This document shows, piece by piece, positions 45,214-53,548 of a DNA stretch of 64,000 bases. Position numbers and translations under genes: made by a program. Each line of letters starts with the position of its first letter. The first letter of the stretch is position 1. The notes beneath the pieces are model-generated. The model searched no databases. It saw only the letters and a program-made list of their open reading frames with translations, and was not told the DNA's origin. Origin of the DNA: Mucilaginibacter sp. SG564 (GTDB taxonomy: Bacteria > Bacteroidota > Bacteroidia > Sphingobacteriales > Sphingobacteriaceae); assembly GCF_013149275.1 (NCBI RefSeq), contig NZ_JABGNA010000011.1, forward strand, positions 150,415 to 214,414. Reading direction: 5' to 3'.

Positions 45214-45237
45214 GGGTGGGTTTGTTCCATAAAAAAC

Positions 45238-45328
45238 GCGTCATTGCGAGGAGGAACGACGAAGCAATCTCTAAACTATACAGAGTGGCTCTGCCAGTCG
45301 GAGATTGCTTCGTGCCTCGCAATGACGC
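45238..45328. repeat. REP-like palindrome, GTCATTGCGAGGAGGAACGACG type
   Basis: The left arm GCGTCATTGCGAGG-GAACGACGAAGCAATCTC pairs with the right arm GAGATTGCTTCGTGCCTCGCAATGACGC, with a few unpaired bases. The centre contains GAGTGGCTCTGCC. It shares its outer 12 bases and the layout (outer stem, GGCTCTGCC centre) with 37019-37103. Confidence 0.88.
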
Positions 45329-45350
45329 GCGGACTAAGTTGTAAGTCCAA

Positions 45351-45419
45351 AGTTGTGAGTCTTGAGTCTGAAGTTGTTTTGACTTAGTACTTAAAACTTC
45401 AGACTCAGAACCACTCACT
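45351..45419. repeat. Imperfect palindrome built of TTGAGTCTGAAGTT units
   Basis: Arms 45351-45380 (AGTTGTGAGTCTTGAGTCTGAAGTT...) and 45391-45419 pair with a few mismatches and run into the stop codon of the GH36 gene. It may end that transcript. Its style (GAGTCTGAAG iterated) resembles the AATCAAGAG repeat at 60449-60590. Confidence 0.65.
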
Positions 45420-47619
45420 ACCTTGCTTCATCCAATTCTATTACCACACTCGTTCTGTTTTTATCAACGTGTGGGTTAAGGCCTACATTCATTAAAAAGT
45501 CGCCGGTTAGTACCAGGTCTTTTTCTATGGATGAATTAGCGCCCGGGTAAAGATTGATCTCTTTTACCGCGTATTTTTTCTGCGGATCGAGGCCTTTCAG
45601 GCGGATAGGCACCGGGGTACCTGTACCGTAACGATTGTTCACCAGGTAGTTAAACATCACCGCTTTTGCTTTGGCATTATCTACATACATGATCGATGCG
45701 GCATCGTTATCCCATGGGCTTTGTAAACGGTACTGGTCGCCATGCCAGATAGCCTCTTTCAGGTTATCATAGTTCTTTAAGGCGCCGTGAACGTACTCCA
45801 GGTCCTGCTCGCCCAGTTTGCTTACCACAATATCAAAACCCAGTTTACCCATCATAGCAACATCCGTACGGAACTTCAATGGTTGCTTACCCCAATCGGT
45901 TACGTGGTTTGAACTGGTGATAGCCGGGTAGAAGTACGAGTACTCCCACTGGATAAACACGCGCTCCAGCGGATCGGTGTTATCGCTTGGCCAAAACTCG
46001 GTGAAATATTTCAACGCGCCATAATCTACACGACCGCCGCCACCTGAACACAACATCAATGGTACTTTTGGATATTTAGCGCGTACACGCTCCAATACTT
46101 TGTATAAGCCACGCACATAGTCGGTATACAGGTGCGACTGATCTTTTTTCAAATAAGCCGAATAAGCGTTATAGATCACCGCGTTACAATCCCACTTAAT
46201 ATAAGCCAGATCGGGATTTTTGGTGAACAGATTATCAACCACGCCAAATACAAAATCCTGCACCTTAGGATTCGACAGATCAAGCACCAGCTGATTACGG
46301 AAATACTTTTCGGGGCGGTTTGGCTGTCTGATCACCCAATCCGGATGTTTTTCGTACAGCTCACTCTTCGGATTAACCATTTCGGGCTCAATCCAGATAC
46401 CAAATTTTACGCCATTGTTCTGCGCTTCTTTTACCAGCCAGCTTACGCCATCTGGCAGTTTTTGTTTGTTTTCCTGCCAGTCACCCAGGCCTGCATGATC
46501 ATCATTACGCGGATATTTATTGGCAAACCAGCCGTCATCCAGCAAAAACAGGTCGACTCCCAACTTCTTGGTATCTTTTAATAATTCGGCCAATTTGGTT
46601 TCGTTGAAATCAAAATAGGTCGACTCCCAGTTGTTCAACAGGGTCAATCTTGAACCTTCGCCGTCAACAATTTTATATTTACGTGCCCAGCGCTGCAATT
46701 TACGGCTGGCATCGCCCTTACCCTGATCTGAGTAGGTATATACTAATGCAGGTGTAGCAAACTCTTCATTTGGTTTTAAGTGATATTCGGCAGCAGCGTT
46801 GTTGATACCGGCAATCAGTCGCAGGTTATCAGCTACGTCCAGTTCAAAGTCGATCTTGAAATTGCCCGACCATTCCAGAGCGCCCAGCAATACCTTGCCT
46901 TCATCTTCGGTAGCCGGTTTATCCATAGATACCGCGAACATAGATGGTTCATACAAATTGGCACGGGTACCCAGTTTACTGTCGATGGTTTTGATGCCGT
47001 GTGTCAGTTTGGCTTCTTCAGGGCGCATTTCTTCGGCCCAGTTGCCATGGTATTGTTTCAGCCAAAAGCCATTACCTTTTAAGCTGAGGTTGGCCGAAGC
47101 AAATTTGTTTAATACCACCTCCCCTTTTTCGCCATGTTTTATTACCGACCATTGTTCGGTAACATCCTCTTTGAAATAGGTTTTATAAAACAGTTTCACC
47201 TCAAAATCATACACGGGATCTTTCAGCGTAACCGTTAACAGCGAAATATCGTCGGCAACTTTGGTTACCTCGTGGCTCACATAAGCCAGGCTCAGCGATT
47301 TATCGCCGTTGGCATGGGTTACGGTGATGGCAGGCTCGGCCAGGTTGGCGGAACCGGATGGTGTATAAGCGGAGTTGAGGATACCAGAGTCGTCCTTTTG
47401 GTTATACATTTTCTGGATGTGGGCATACTCCGCGGTATTGCTCAGCTTGGCGCCGAAGTAAACCATCTTCAGGTTTTTATTGGCATCGGTTTGTAATACC
47501 AGCGCGTTGTGCTGTGTTTCGACCGGGATGGTCACCACCTGGGCAAAACTGCTGCCTGCTGTAAACAAGCCACCAACCAGGCATAAGGGCAGTAAATGAT
47601 TTCGGAACATTCTTTTCAA
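45418..47619 (-). CDS. Alpha-galactosidase, glycoside hydrolase family 36
   Basis: This 733-aa secreted enzyme removes terminal alpha-D-galactose. A signal peptide (LLPLCLVGGLFTAGSSFAQ) is followed by an N-terminal beta-supersandwich (about 30-310) and the catalytic barrel. LFLLDDGWFANKYPRNDD, FGIWIEPEMVNPKSELYEKH and LAYIKWDCNAV (nucleophile Asp477) are GH36 blocks. The acid/base Asp is in FWPSDNTDPLERV, preceded by the CSGGGGRVDYG loop. The C-terminal beta domain is complete. It is the last gene of the fucose/galactose cluster in transcription order, separated from the next enzyme by a palindromic repeat. Galactose release would complement the fucosidases if the substrate is a fucosylated galactoside. 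Confidence 0.94.
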   Translation of the reverse strand: MKRMFRNHLLPLCLVGGLFTAGSSFAQVVTIPVETQHNALVLQTDANKNLKMVYFGAKLSNTAEYAHIQKMYNQKDDSGILNSAYTPSGSANLAEPAITVTHANGDKSLSLAYVSHEVTKVADDISLLTVTLKDPVYDFEVKLFYKTYFKEDVTEQWSVIKHGEKGEVVLNKFASANLSLKGNGFWLKQYHGNWAEEMRPEEAKLTHGIKTIDSKLGTRANLYEPSMFAVSMDKPATEDEGKVLLGALEWSGNFKIDFELDVADNLRLIAGINNAAAEYHLKPNEEFATPALVYTYSDQGKGDASRKLQRWARKYKIVDGEGSRLTLLNNWESTYFDFNETKLAELLKDTKKLGVDLFLLDDGWFANKYPRNDDHAGLGDWQENKQKLPDGVSWLVKEAQNNGVKFGIWIEPEMVNPKSELYEKHPDWVIRQPNRPEKYFRNQLVLDLSNPKVQDFVFGVVDNLFTKNPDLAYIKWDCNAVIYNAYSAYLKKDQSHLYTDYVRGLYKVLERVRAKYPKVPLMLCSGGGGRVDYGALKYFTEFWPSDNTDPLERVFIQWEYSYFYPAITSSNHVTDWGKQPLKFRTDVAMMGKLGFDIVVSKLGEQDLEYVHGALKNYDNLKEAIWHGDQYRLQSPWDNDAASIMYVDNAKAKAVMFNYLVNNRYGTGTPVPIRLKGLDPQKKYAVKEINLYPGANSSIEKDLVLTGDFLMNVGLNPHVDKNRTSVVIELDEAR

Positions 47620-47670
47620 TTTATAAGGTTATTTTCAGTGTTAATGTGTTAGCAATTATTCTTTTCAAAA

Positions 47671-47765
47671 TCCCCTCTTGAGAGGGGGCGCATTGGGTTG
47701 AGTACTGGCGGGGTGTGTTACTTAGCTTTGATAAACACACCCCTCCGCCCCTCTCAAGAGGGGAT
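47671..47765. repeat. Palindromic repeat, TCCCCTCTTGAGAGGGG type
   Basis: TCCCCTCTTGAGAGGGG at the left pairs with CCCCTCTCAAGAGGGGA at the right. An inner stem GGGGTGTGTT/AACACACCCCT sits within. It lies between two glycosidase genes of the same operon. The flank continues ATTCGCAC, as does the C/G-rich repeat near 13859 (AATCGCAC), so the two may be related. Confidence 0.8.
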
Positions 47766-47786
47766 TCGCACAGGCCCTATGCTTTT

Positions 47787-49880
47787 TTATTTCTTCGCGT
47801 CAATATCCAATTTATACAAAGCCGCGTCGCCGCCATCAAGTTTAAAGCTTAATGTTTTACCCAGGATATCGCCCTGTAACAGCTCATGTAACTCGTATTG
47901 ATCTTTGCTGTTTAAACCCAGGCGTTTGCCATCCATAGCAAAGGTCTTTGACTCGCTGCCGTAATTGAAAATGGCAATATAGATACTATTTCCAATTTTT
48001 TGGGTGAACATTTCCGACGCATTTTCGCCGGTGTTGCCTTCCACGGGTTTAAATGTTTTGCCGTTTTCGATCAGTTTAATGATCTCCGGTTTTTGGTACC
48101 AGGCTTTGGCCCTGTCGCTCCATTGGCCGTGTACCGAAAAATCATCGCCGGTGATTACCGTACCCGTGATCACAGCCGATAAAAAGCGGGCCCGGTTAGC
48201 CCCTTCGCTTTCGGTGGAGAGCACTACATGATCCGCATCAACATAGTTGTATAAAAAAGTTTGCCACCAGCCATAGCTAACGCTGTTGAGCGTGTACTGG
48301 GTATCTTTGATGGTTTTAAAGGCATCGCAGGCTATGCGGCGGGTATGTACGTATCTGCCGGTAGCCAAACTTGGCGAAATAGCGGCGTAAATAAGCATCT
48401 GATCGCCCAGTTTATCGGTCAGGTATTCCATGCCTTTGCGGTAGGCCTGCATCCCTGTGGTTACCGTTGGATCATAAAAATGGGTCGACTCGGCCGTGGC
48501 ATGGCCTAAAAAGTCGATCTTGATCATTTTAAAACCGCAGGCTTTCAGTTTGCCTATGGTGAGGTCGATACGCTCAAGGGTACCCGGATGGGTTGGGTCG
48601 ATAGCGCGGGCGCCGTCGATATCATGATAGCCGTTGCCTACTTTTGTCCAGATATCGCCAAAGGTGTATTTGCTGCCGGGTACTTTGCGCTGAGGCCCAT
48701 CTTTCCAGCCCCAGTCGGTAAATGGTGCCCAGTATACGCCGGGTTCCAGGCCTTTGCTTTTGCAGTAATCAGCAAATTCTTTTAGCTTGCTGTAATCACC
48801 TTCGGGGCCGCCTTTCACCATAAAATCCCAGTAAGAGTCCAGATCAATAAAAGCGGTTTTGCCGGTGCGGAAACCAGCCAGGCTATCGGCAAAAAAGTCG
48901 GCCACTTTGGTAGCTTTCTCATAGGTGAGTTTTTCCTGCATTACGCCCCAGCTGTTCCAGCCTACGGGTGTAGGTTTTGTCCAGTTGAAAACGTAAGGCG
49001 GCTCGGCAATGCGGTTGGCTTTGGCGTACTCTTCCATGCCTGTGCGCCAGTCGGCAAAATAACCTATCAATATTTTTGGCGATTTTACTACATCGCCGCT
49101 GATGGTTCCGTGAGCGATATTGTCGCGAGTTACGCTGTTTTCGGTATATCCGGCCCAAACCTGGATGGCATTGCCACTGTCTTTTTTAGCTGTGCTGCGG
49201 ATACCTGTTTTCCATACTTCGTGCTCGATGGAGCCAGCTACAAAGCCATTACGACTATCGTTGCTGTATACGGCACCTACTTCGGAGCTCATATTGCTGA
49301 ACGGAGCGGTAAAAGGTTTGGCGTTGTAACGGATAAAGGTATCGTTATCAAAAGGCACAAAAATGCTGCGCGCATCGCCGGTAATGGCAGCTATATTGCC
49401 TGAGAACGGGATGATGGAATTGGTTTGCAATCCCTTGCCCTCAGCTTCTATCTGGGTGATAAAATACTCGTGGCCAGGGTAAGTGTAAAACACCTGTTTG
49501 ATGGGGCTTAATCCTTTACCGCTTAACGTGATGATATGTTTAACGCCCTTGCCAAAACCATCGGTAACAGCGGTTTTGGTATAGGTGCGGGAGGTATAAT
49601 CTTTAGTGGAAACAGTTTTACCATTAAGTGAGATGGAGGCACTTACCCCACTGTATGCCAAATACTTATTTCCGGCCACCGAATACAGGCCTTTTTTCAG
49701 ATCGTAGGCAATGGCGTTGCCGGTACCATAAGGTATGATAACCTGTCCCGCGGCCGACGATTTACGCGCCTGTGCCGAAACGGTATTTACAAATGGCAAA
49801 GCCAGTAGTAGTGCGAACACTAAAACCGGCCTGGCTATTTTTTGGATAGATTGTCTTGTTGCTGTTGCAATAGGCTTCAT
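47787..49880 (-). CDS. Clan GH-D glycoside hydrolase (alpha-galactosidase-like, GH27/GH36 type)
   Basis: This 697-aa secreted protein has a signal peptide (VLVFALLLALPFVNTVSAQA). An N-terminal beta domain (about 45-300) precedes a barrel with GWNSWGVMQEKLTYEKATKV, AFIDLDSYWDF, LEPGVYWAPFTDWGWKDGP and GFKMIKIDFLGHATAES, where the Asp in KIDF lies where clan GH-D places its nucleophile. The acid/base candidate is Asp in RRIACDAFK. A C-terminal beta domain follows (FNYGSESKTFAMDGKRLGL). The GWNSW opening is typical of GH27. The large N-terminal domain is more like GH36, so the exact family is uncertain. It lies 16 bases from the GH95 gene upstream in the same operon and was probably acquired for an alpha-galactoside in the same glycan. 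Confidence 0.82.
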   Translation of the reverse strand: MKPIATATRQSIQKIARPVLVFALLLALPFVNTVSAQARKSSAAGQVIIPYGTGNAIAYDLKKGLYSVAGNKYLAYSGVSASISLNGKTVSTKDYTSRTYTKTAVTDGFGKGVKHIITLSGKGLSPIKQVFYTYPGHEYFITQIEAEGKGLQTNSIIPFSGNIAAITGDARSIFVPFDNDTFIRYNAKPFTAPFSNMSSEVGAVYSNDSRNGFVAGSIEHEVWKTGIRSTAKKDSGNAIQVWAGYTENSVTRDNIAHGTISGDVVKSPKILIGYFADWRTGMEEYAKANRIAEPPYVFNWTKPTPVGWNSWGVMQEKLTYEKATKVADFFADSLAGFRTGKTAFIDLDSYWDFMVKGGPEGDYSKLKEFADYCKSKGLEPGVYWAPFTDWGWKDGPQRKVPGSKYTFGDIWTKVGNGYHDIDGARAIDPTHPGTLERIDLTIGKLKACGFKMIKIDFLGHATAESTHFYDPTVTTGMQAYRKGMEYLTDKLGDQMLIYAAISPSLATGRYVHTRRIACDAFKTIKDTQYTLNSVSYGWWQTFLYNYVDADHVVLSTESEGANRARFLSAVITGTVITGDDFSVHGQWSDRAKAWYQKPEIIKLIENGKTFKPVEGNTGENASEMFTQKIGNSIYIAIFNYGSESKTFAMDGKRLGLNSKDQYELHELLQGDILGKTLSFKLDGGDAALYKLDIDAKK

Positions 49881-49896
49881 GTATAGTTTAAATTGT

Positions 49897-52224
49897 TTAG
49901 CTTTTTTGGGCGGTAATATTTTTAATTACGCCGTTGATTTTAACTTTCACACCGCGCGGGTTGGGCGAGGTGACTTTGTATGTGGTGACCTTGCCATCTT
50001 TCCAGGCAAAATCAACGGTAAAGTTGCCGCGGGCTTTGAGGCCTTTTACCGAGCCTGATGTTTTCCAGCTATCGGGTACGGCAGGCAGCAGGTCGATATA
50101 ACCGGCGTGGCTTTGGATCAGCATTTCGGCTATACCAGCGGTAGTACCAAAGTTACCATCGATCTGGAATGGAGGCCCGGCCGAAAGCAGGTTGGGATAA
50201 ATACCGCCGCCCGAGCCGTAATTGATATCGGTACGGGTGGTAGGTTTCATGATCTCGGTGAACAGCTTGTACGCGCGGTTGCCGTCATGCAGCCTGGCCC
50301 AGAACAACAGTTTGTAGGCGATAGACCAGCTCGGCCCGTCGTCGCCGCGAACATTGAGTGTTTTTTTGGCGGCTTCGGCCAGTTCGGGTGTACCATCGGG
50401 CGTAATTTCGGAGGCCGGGTAAATGCCGTACAGGTGCGAAATATGGCGGTGCTGTTGATCGGTTTCTTTATAATCTTCCATCCACTCCTGGATGCGGCCA
50501 TCTTTGCTGATGATACCGGGCGGCGGAATTTGTTTTAATCTTGCCTGCAAGGTATCGCGGAATGCTTTATCGATCCCCAAAGTTTCAGACGCGGTGATCA
50601 CGTTGGTAAATAATTCGCGAATGATCTGGTTATCAATAGTTGCGCCTATGCAGATGCTGGCGTGACTGCCATCGGGCAGGTAAAAGCTATTCTCTGGTGA
50701 TGAGGATGGTGCCGTAAGTAAATAACCGCTCTTTGGATCTTTTATGAGGATGCTGCTATAAAACTGTGCCGATCCTTTTAATATCGGGTAAATGCTTTTC
50801 AGATAGGCTTTATCATTGGTAAAAGCGTAATGATCCCAGATGTTGCTGCACAACCAGCCCGAGCCGGCTTTGGTTACACCCCAGGAGGCGCTTTCGCCGG
50901 GTTCTGTCCAGCCCCAAACGTTGGTAATTACGTGGGCCACCCAGCCATGGGCATTGTAATAGGCTTTCGCTGTACGTTCGCCGGGTTTAACGAGGCCACG
51001 CACCAGCTCAACCAGGGGTAGGTTCAGTTCTGAGAGATTGGATACTTCTACCGGGAAATGGTTCATCTGTACGTTCACATCCAGGTGATAATCGCCGTTC
51101 CAGGGGGTATGTATCTGGTTGGCCCAAAGGCCCTGCAGATTTGGCGGCAAAAGGCCTACACGGGTACTGCTGATACTCAGATACCTGCCAAACTGAAAGA
51201 ACAATACAGCCATATCTTTATGGTTAGCGGGTTCTTTATGAAAGCTGATCAATTGCTGATCGGTAGTTTCGGTGCTTTCCGGCGATCCTAAATTGATGTC
51301 GACACGGTTAAACAGTTTTTGAAAATTGGCGATGTGCTGTTGTTTTTGCGCAGTATAAGGTTTTTTCATAGCGGCATCCAAATCGCGCTGGATCCTTTGT
51401 TTAAAATCAGGCTTGCGGAAATCGGTGGCTGCAGATACGTAAATAATCACCTCGGTGGCGTTTTTCACCACCAGACTGTTGGCCGTGCTGCTCAGCGTGC
51501 CGCCGGTTAGTTTGGCTTTAACGCTGGCCTGGTATTGCATGCCGTTGCCATCGGTACCGTTATCCAGCCTGCCCTGCAACAACAAGGTGTTGCCGCTGGT
51601 GCTGGTAGCCGAGCGTTCTGGACGGGAGATATTGATACTGAAATTGAGCTTGCCGGGTTTATCAGCCGTTAGCCTGATCATGTCCACATCATCGCCAAAA
51701 CTGGTGAAGTATTCGCGTTTGTAGGTAACACCATCAACCTGGTAGCTGGTATTGGCTACAGCTGTAGGTAAGGATAGCGACCTTTGGTAATTGGTAACTT
51801 TAGCGTCGGCTTTACCATAGTCAAATTTTAGATCCAGATCGCCCAAAACCTGGTAGCAGCCCCATTGCCTGCCTCCCGAACCAGGGCCTTTACACACAAA
51901 ATCTTTGTCGATTAAAGCTTGTGCCTCTACATTTTTACCAGCCAGCAGCAATTCCTTTATCTTCGGCAACTGTTTATAGGCCTCGTAGTTATTGGCATCC
52001 TGCGGTGAGCCCGACCATAACGTAATGTCATTCAGCACGATCTTTTCATCGTTTACGCCGCCGTCGGGCATCATGCCCAGGCGGCCATTGCCCAGGGGCA
52101 GGGTTTCTTCCCATACGGCCGCGGGTTTATCGTAATGCAATCTCAACGCTTGTTTTTGCGCAAAACTGAGCGTTGAGGTTAATAACAGCATGCTTGTTAT
52201 TGATGTGAGACGTTTGGATATCAT
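49897..52224 (-). CDS. Glycoside hydrolase family 95 (alpha-L-fucosidase/alpha-L-galactosidase)
   Basis: This 775-aa secreted inverting enzyme has a signal peptide (SITSMLLLTSTLSFAQ). It starts with the family N-terminal beta domain (LHYDKPAAVWEETLPLGNGRLGMM, KIVLNDITLWSGSPQDANN). The catalytic helical barrel contains WNGDYHLDVNVQMNHFPVEVS, APSSSPENSF (candidate acid Glu) and PFQIDGNFGTTAGIAEML. Characterised GH95 enzymes have Asn-x-Asn in the DYHxN-x-N block; here the first position is Asp382 (D-V-N384), and the next aromatic pair is HF rather than YW. The second GH95 in the cluster keeps N-I-N and YW. Substrate or mechanism may therefore differ. It is co-transcribed with GH29 (13 bases upstream) and the GH-D gene. 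Confidence 0.92.
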   Translation of the reverse strand: MISKRLTSITSMLLLTSTLSFAQKQALRLHYDKPAAVWEETLPLGNGRLGMMPDGGVNDEKIVLNDITLWSGSPQDANNYEAYKQLPKIKELLLAGKNVEAQALIDKDFVCKGPGSGGRQWGCYQVLGDLDLKFDYGKADAKVTNYQRSLSLPTAVANTSYQVDGVTYKREYFTSFGDDVDMIRLTADKPGKLNFSINISRPERSATSTSGNTLLLQGRLDNGTDGNGMQYQASVKAKLTGGTLSSTANSLVVKNATEVIIYVSAATDFRKPDFKQRIQRDLDAAMKKPYTAQKQQHIANFQKLFNRVDINLGSPESTETTDQQLISFHKEPANHKDMAVLFFQFGRYLSISSTRVGLLPPNLQGLWANQIHTPWNGDYHLDVNVQMNHFPVEVSNLSELNLPLVELVRGLVKPGERTAKAYYNAHGWVAHVITNVWGWTEPGESASWGVTKAGSGWLCSNIWDHYAFTNDKAYLKSIYPILKGSAQFYSSILIKDPKSGYLLTAPSSSPENSFYLPDGSHASICIGATIDNQIIRELFTNVITASETLGIDKAFRDTLQARLKQIPPPGIISKDGRIQEWMEDYKETDQQHRHISHLYGIYPASEITPDGTPELAEAAKKTLNVRGDDGPSWSIAYKLLFWARLHDGNRAYKLFTEIMKPTTRTDINYGSGGGIYPNLLSAGPPFQIDGNFGTTAGIAEMLIQSHAGYIDLLPAVPDSWKTSGSVKGLKARGNFTVDFAWKDGKVTTYKVTSPNPRGVKVKINGVIKNITAQKS

Positions 52225-52237
52225 TGGTTTTAAGTAA

Positions 52238-53539
52238 TTAGGCTTTTGTAGGTATTACCGGGAGGTTCTGCGCGTTTTTATCCAGCACCAAAACAATCAC
52301 CGAGCAGTTTTCATTGGGCAAAGCAGCAGGCAGGCTGATCTGGTAGGTTTTTTTATCTGTTTTGATCGTTACGGCATCCCCATTCATAAAATAAGATTTA
52401 GTGATCTTTACACCAGGGATGGCAGGAATGTTCAGCACCCCATCCTTACGTTGAAAAACATGCAGGTATACGATATTTCCTTTGCGGGTAGCGCCATAAA
52501 CGGCATTAGGTTTATATGGACCTCCCTGGGTGCTGTAAATGCTTTCGCCGTATTGTTTTAGCCAATCGCCCATTTCCTGCAGGCGTTTTACCTGCCGGGC
52601 CTCGATGTGTCCATCCATGGCCGGGCCCACGTTGAACAACAGGTTACCGTTGCCCGCCGCGGTGGTTACCAGCGTCTGGATACATTGCTTGAGGGATTTC
52701 ATCTGGTCGTTAGGTTTCCAGGCCCATTGGTTGCAAATGGTGATGCAGCTTTCCCAGGGTTCGTTCATGTTGATCTCCCCTATGCGTTGCTCGGGGGTTA
52801 AAAAATCACCTACCGATTCTTCGTTCAACTTTTCGCTGATCTTACCCAGCCTGTTATTCACGATCACGTTGGCATCAACACTTTTGATGAACTGGTATAT
52901 CTCTTTGCCATCTTCTTTTGTCCATGGCTTTTCCCAGTAACCATCAAACCACAGCATAAAGGGTTTGTATTTGGTGATCACTTCCTTCAGCTCGTTTTTC
53001 ATGCGGGTTTTAAAGGCCGTCATATCACCTTTAACATTTTTGGTAGAATCGTAAGGGTTGTGGATGGGATAATCCGGATCGTGCCAGTCTAACACGGTAA
53101 AATAGATGCAAAAAGTTACGCCCTGCTTTTTGCAGGCTTGTGCCAGTTCGCCCACAATATCTCTTTTAAATGGCGAATTGGATATGTTATAATCAGAATA
53201 AGCGGTTGGCCACAAGCAAAAACCATCATGATGTTTAGCGGTAATGGTGAGGTATCCCATCCCGGCATCCTTGGCGGTTTTTACCCAGGCATCGGCATTG
53301 AACAACTTGGGATCGAATTCCCGGTACAGATTGTCATAATCAACCTGGGCTACCTCTTTATTGCGGCTCCAGCCAATTTCGGTACCGCGCTGGGTTACCG
53401 GGCCAAAATGAATGAACATGCCAAAACGCTTGTCCATAAACTGATCCATAACCACTTTGGGGGTTTTAACCTCCTGGGCAAACGCCGTGCAAATGCCTAA
53501 TGCCAGGACCACAATCAGTACCGCTTTTTTCTTCATCAT
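52238..53539 (-). CDS. Alpha-L-fucosidase, glycoside hydrolase family 29
   Basis: This 433-aa secreted retaining fucosidase has a signal peptide (KAVLIVVLALGICTAFAQ). Conserved blocks are FMDKRFGMFIHFGPVTQRGTE, ITAKHHDGFCLWPTAYSDYN (the His pair), FCIYFTVLDWHDPDYP and PFMLWFDGYWEKPW with the nucleophile Asp199. The C-terminal beta domain follows, ending DKNAQNLPVIPTKA. It is intact, unlike the GH29 at 35617-36965, and shares only the family blocks with it. It is placed 13 bases before the GH95 gene and 9 bases after the esterase gene in one operon, consistent with stepwise removal of esters and L-fucose in the periplasm. Confidence 0.95.
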   Translation of the reverse strand: MMKKKAVLIVVLALGICTAFAQEVKTPKVVMDQFMDKRFGMFIHFGPVTQRGTEIGWSRNKEVAQVDYDNLYREFDPKLFNADAWVKTAKDAGMGYLTITAKHHDGFCLWPTAYSDYNISNSPFKRDIVGELAQACKKQGVTFCIYFTVLDWHDPDYPIHNPYDSTKNVKGDMTAFKTRMKNELKEVITKYKPFMLWFDGYWEKPWTKEDGKEIYQFIKSVDANVIVNNRLGKISEKLNEESVGDFLTPEQRIGEINMNEPWESCITICNQWAWKPNDQMKSLKQCIQTLVTTAAGNGNLLFNVGPAMDGHIEARQVKRLQEMGDWLKQYGESIYSTQGGPYKPNAVYGATRKGNIVYLHVFQRKDGVLNIPAIPGVKITKSYFMNGDAVTIKTDKKTYQISLPAALPNENCSVIVLVLDKNAQNLPVIPTKA

Positions 53540-53548
53540 ATACAGGAT

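Larger units (their letters stand above)
45030..45417. other. 388-base intergenic region filled with REP-like pieces
   Basis: No gene. From left to right it holds a half copy of a GTCATTTCGA-type repeat (45181-45213), a full GTCATTGCGAGG palindrome (45238-45328) and a CTTGAGTCTGAAGTT palindrome (45351-45419). Confidence 0.7.

Noticed and set aside
45107..45418. 103-residue minus-strand frame before GH36
   Set aside because: It consists of REP-like repeat sequence (LRGTKQSP, SLLAMT), a frequent false gene in such genomes.
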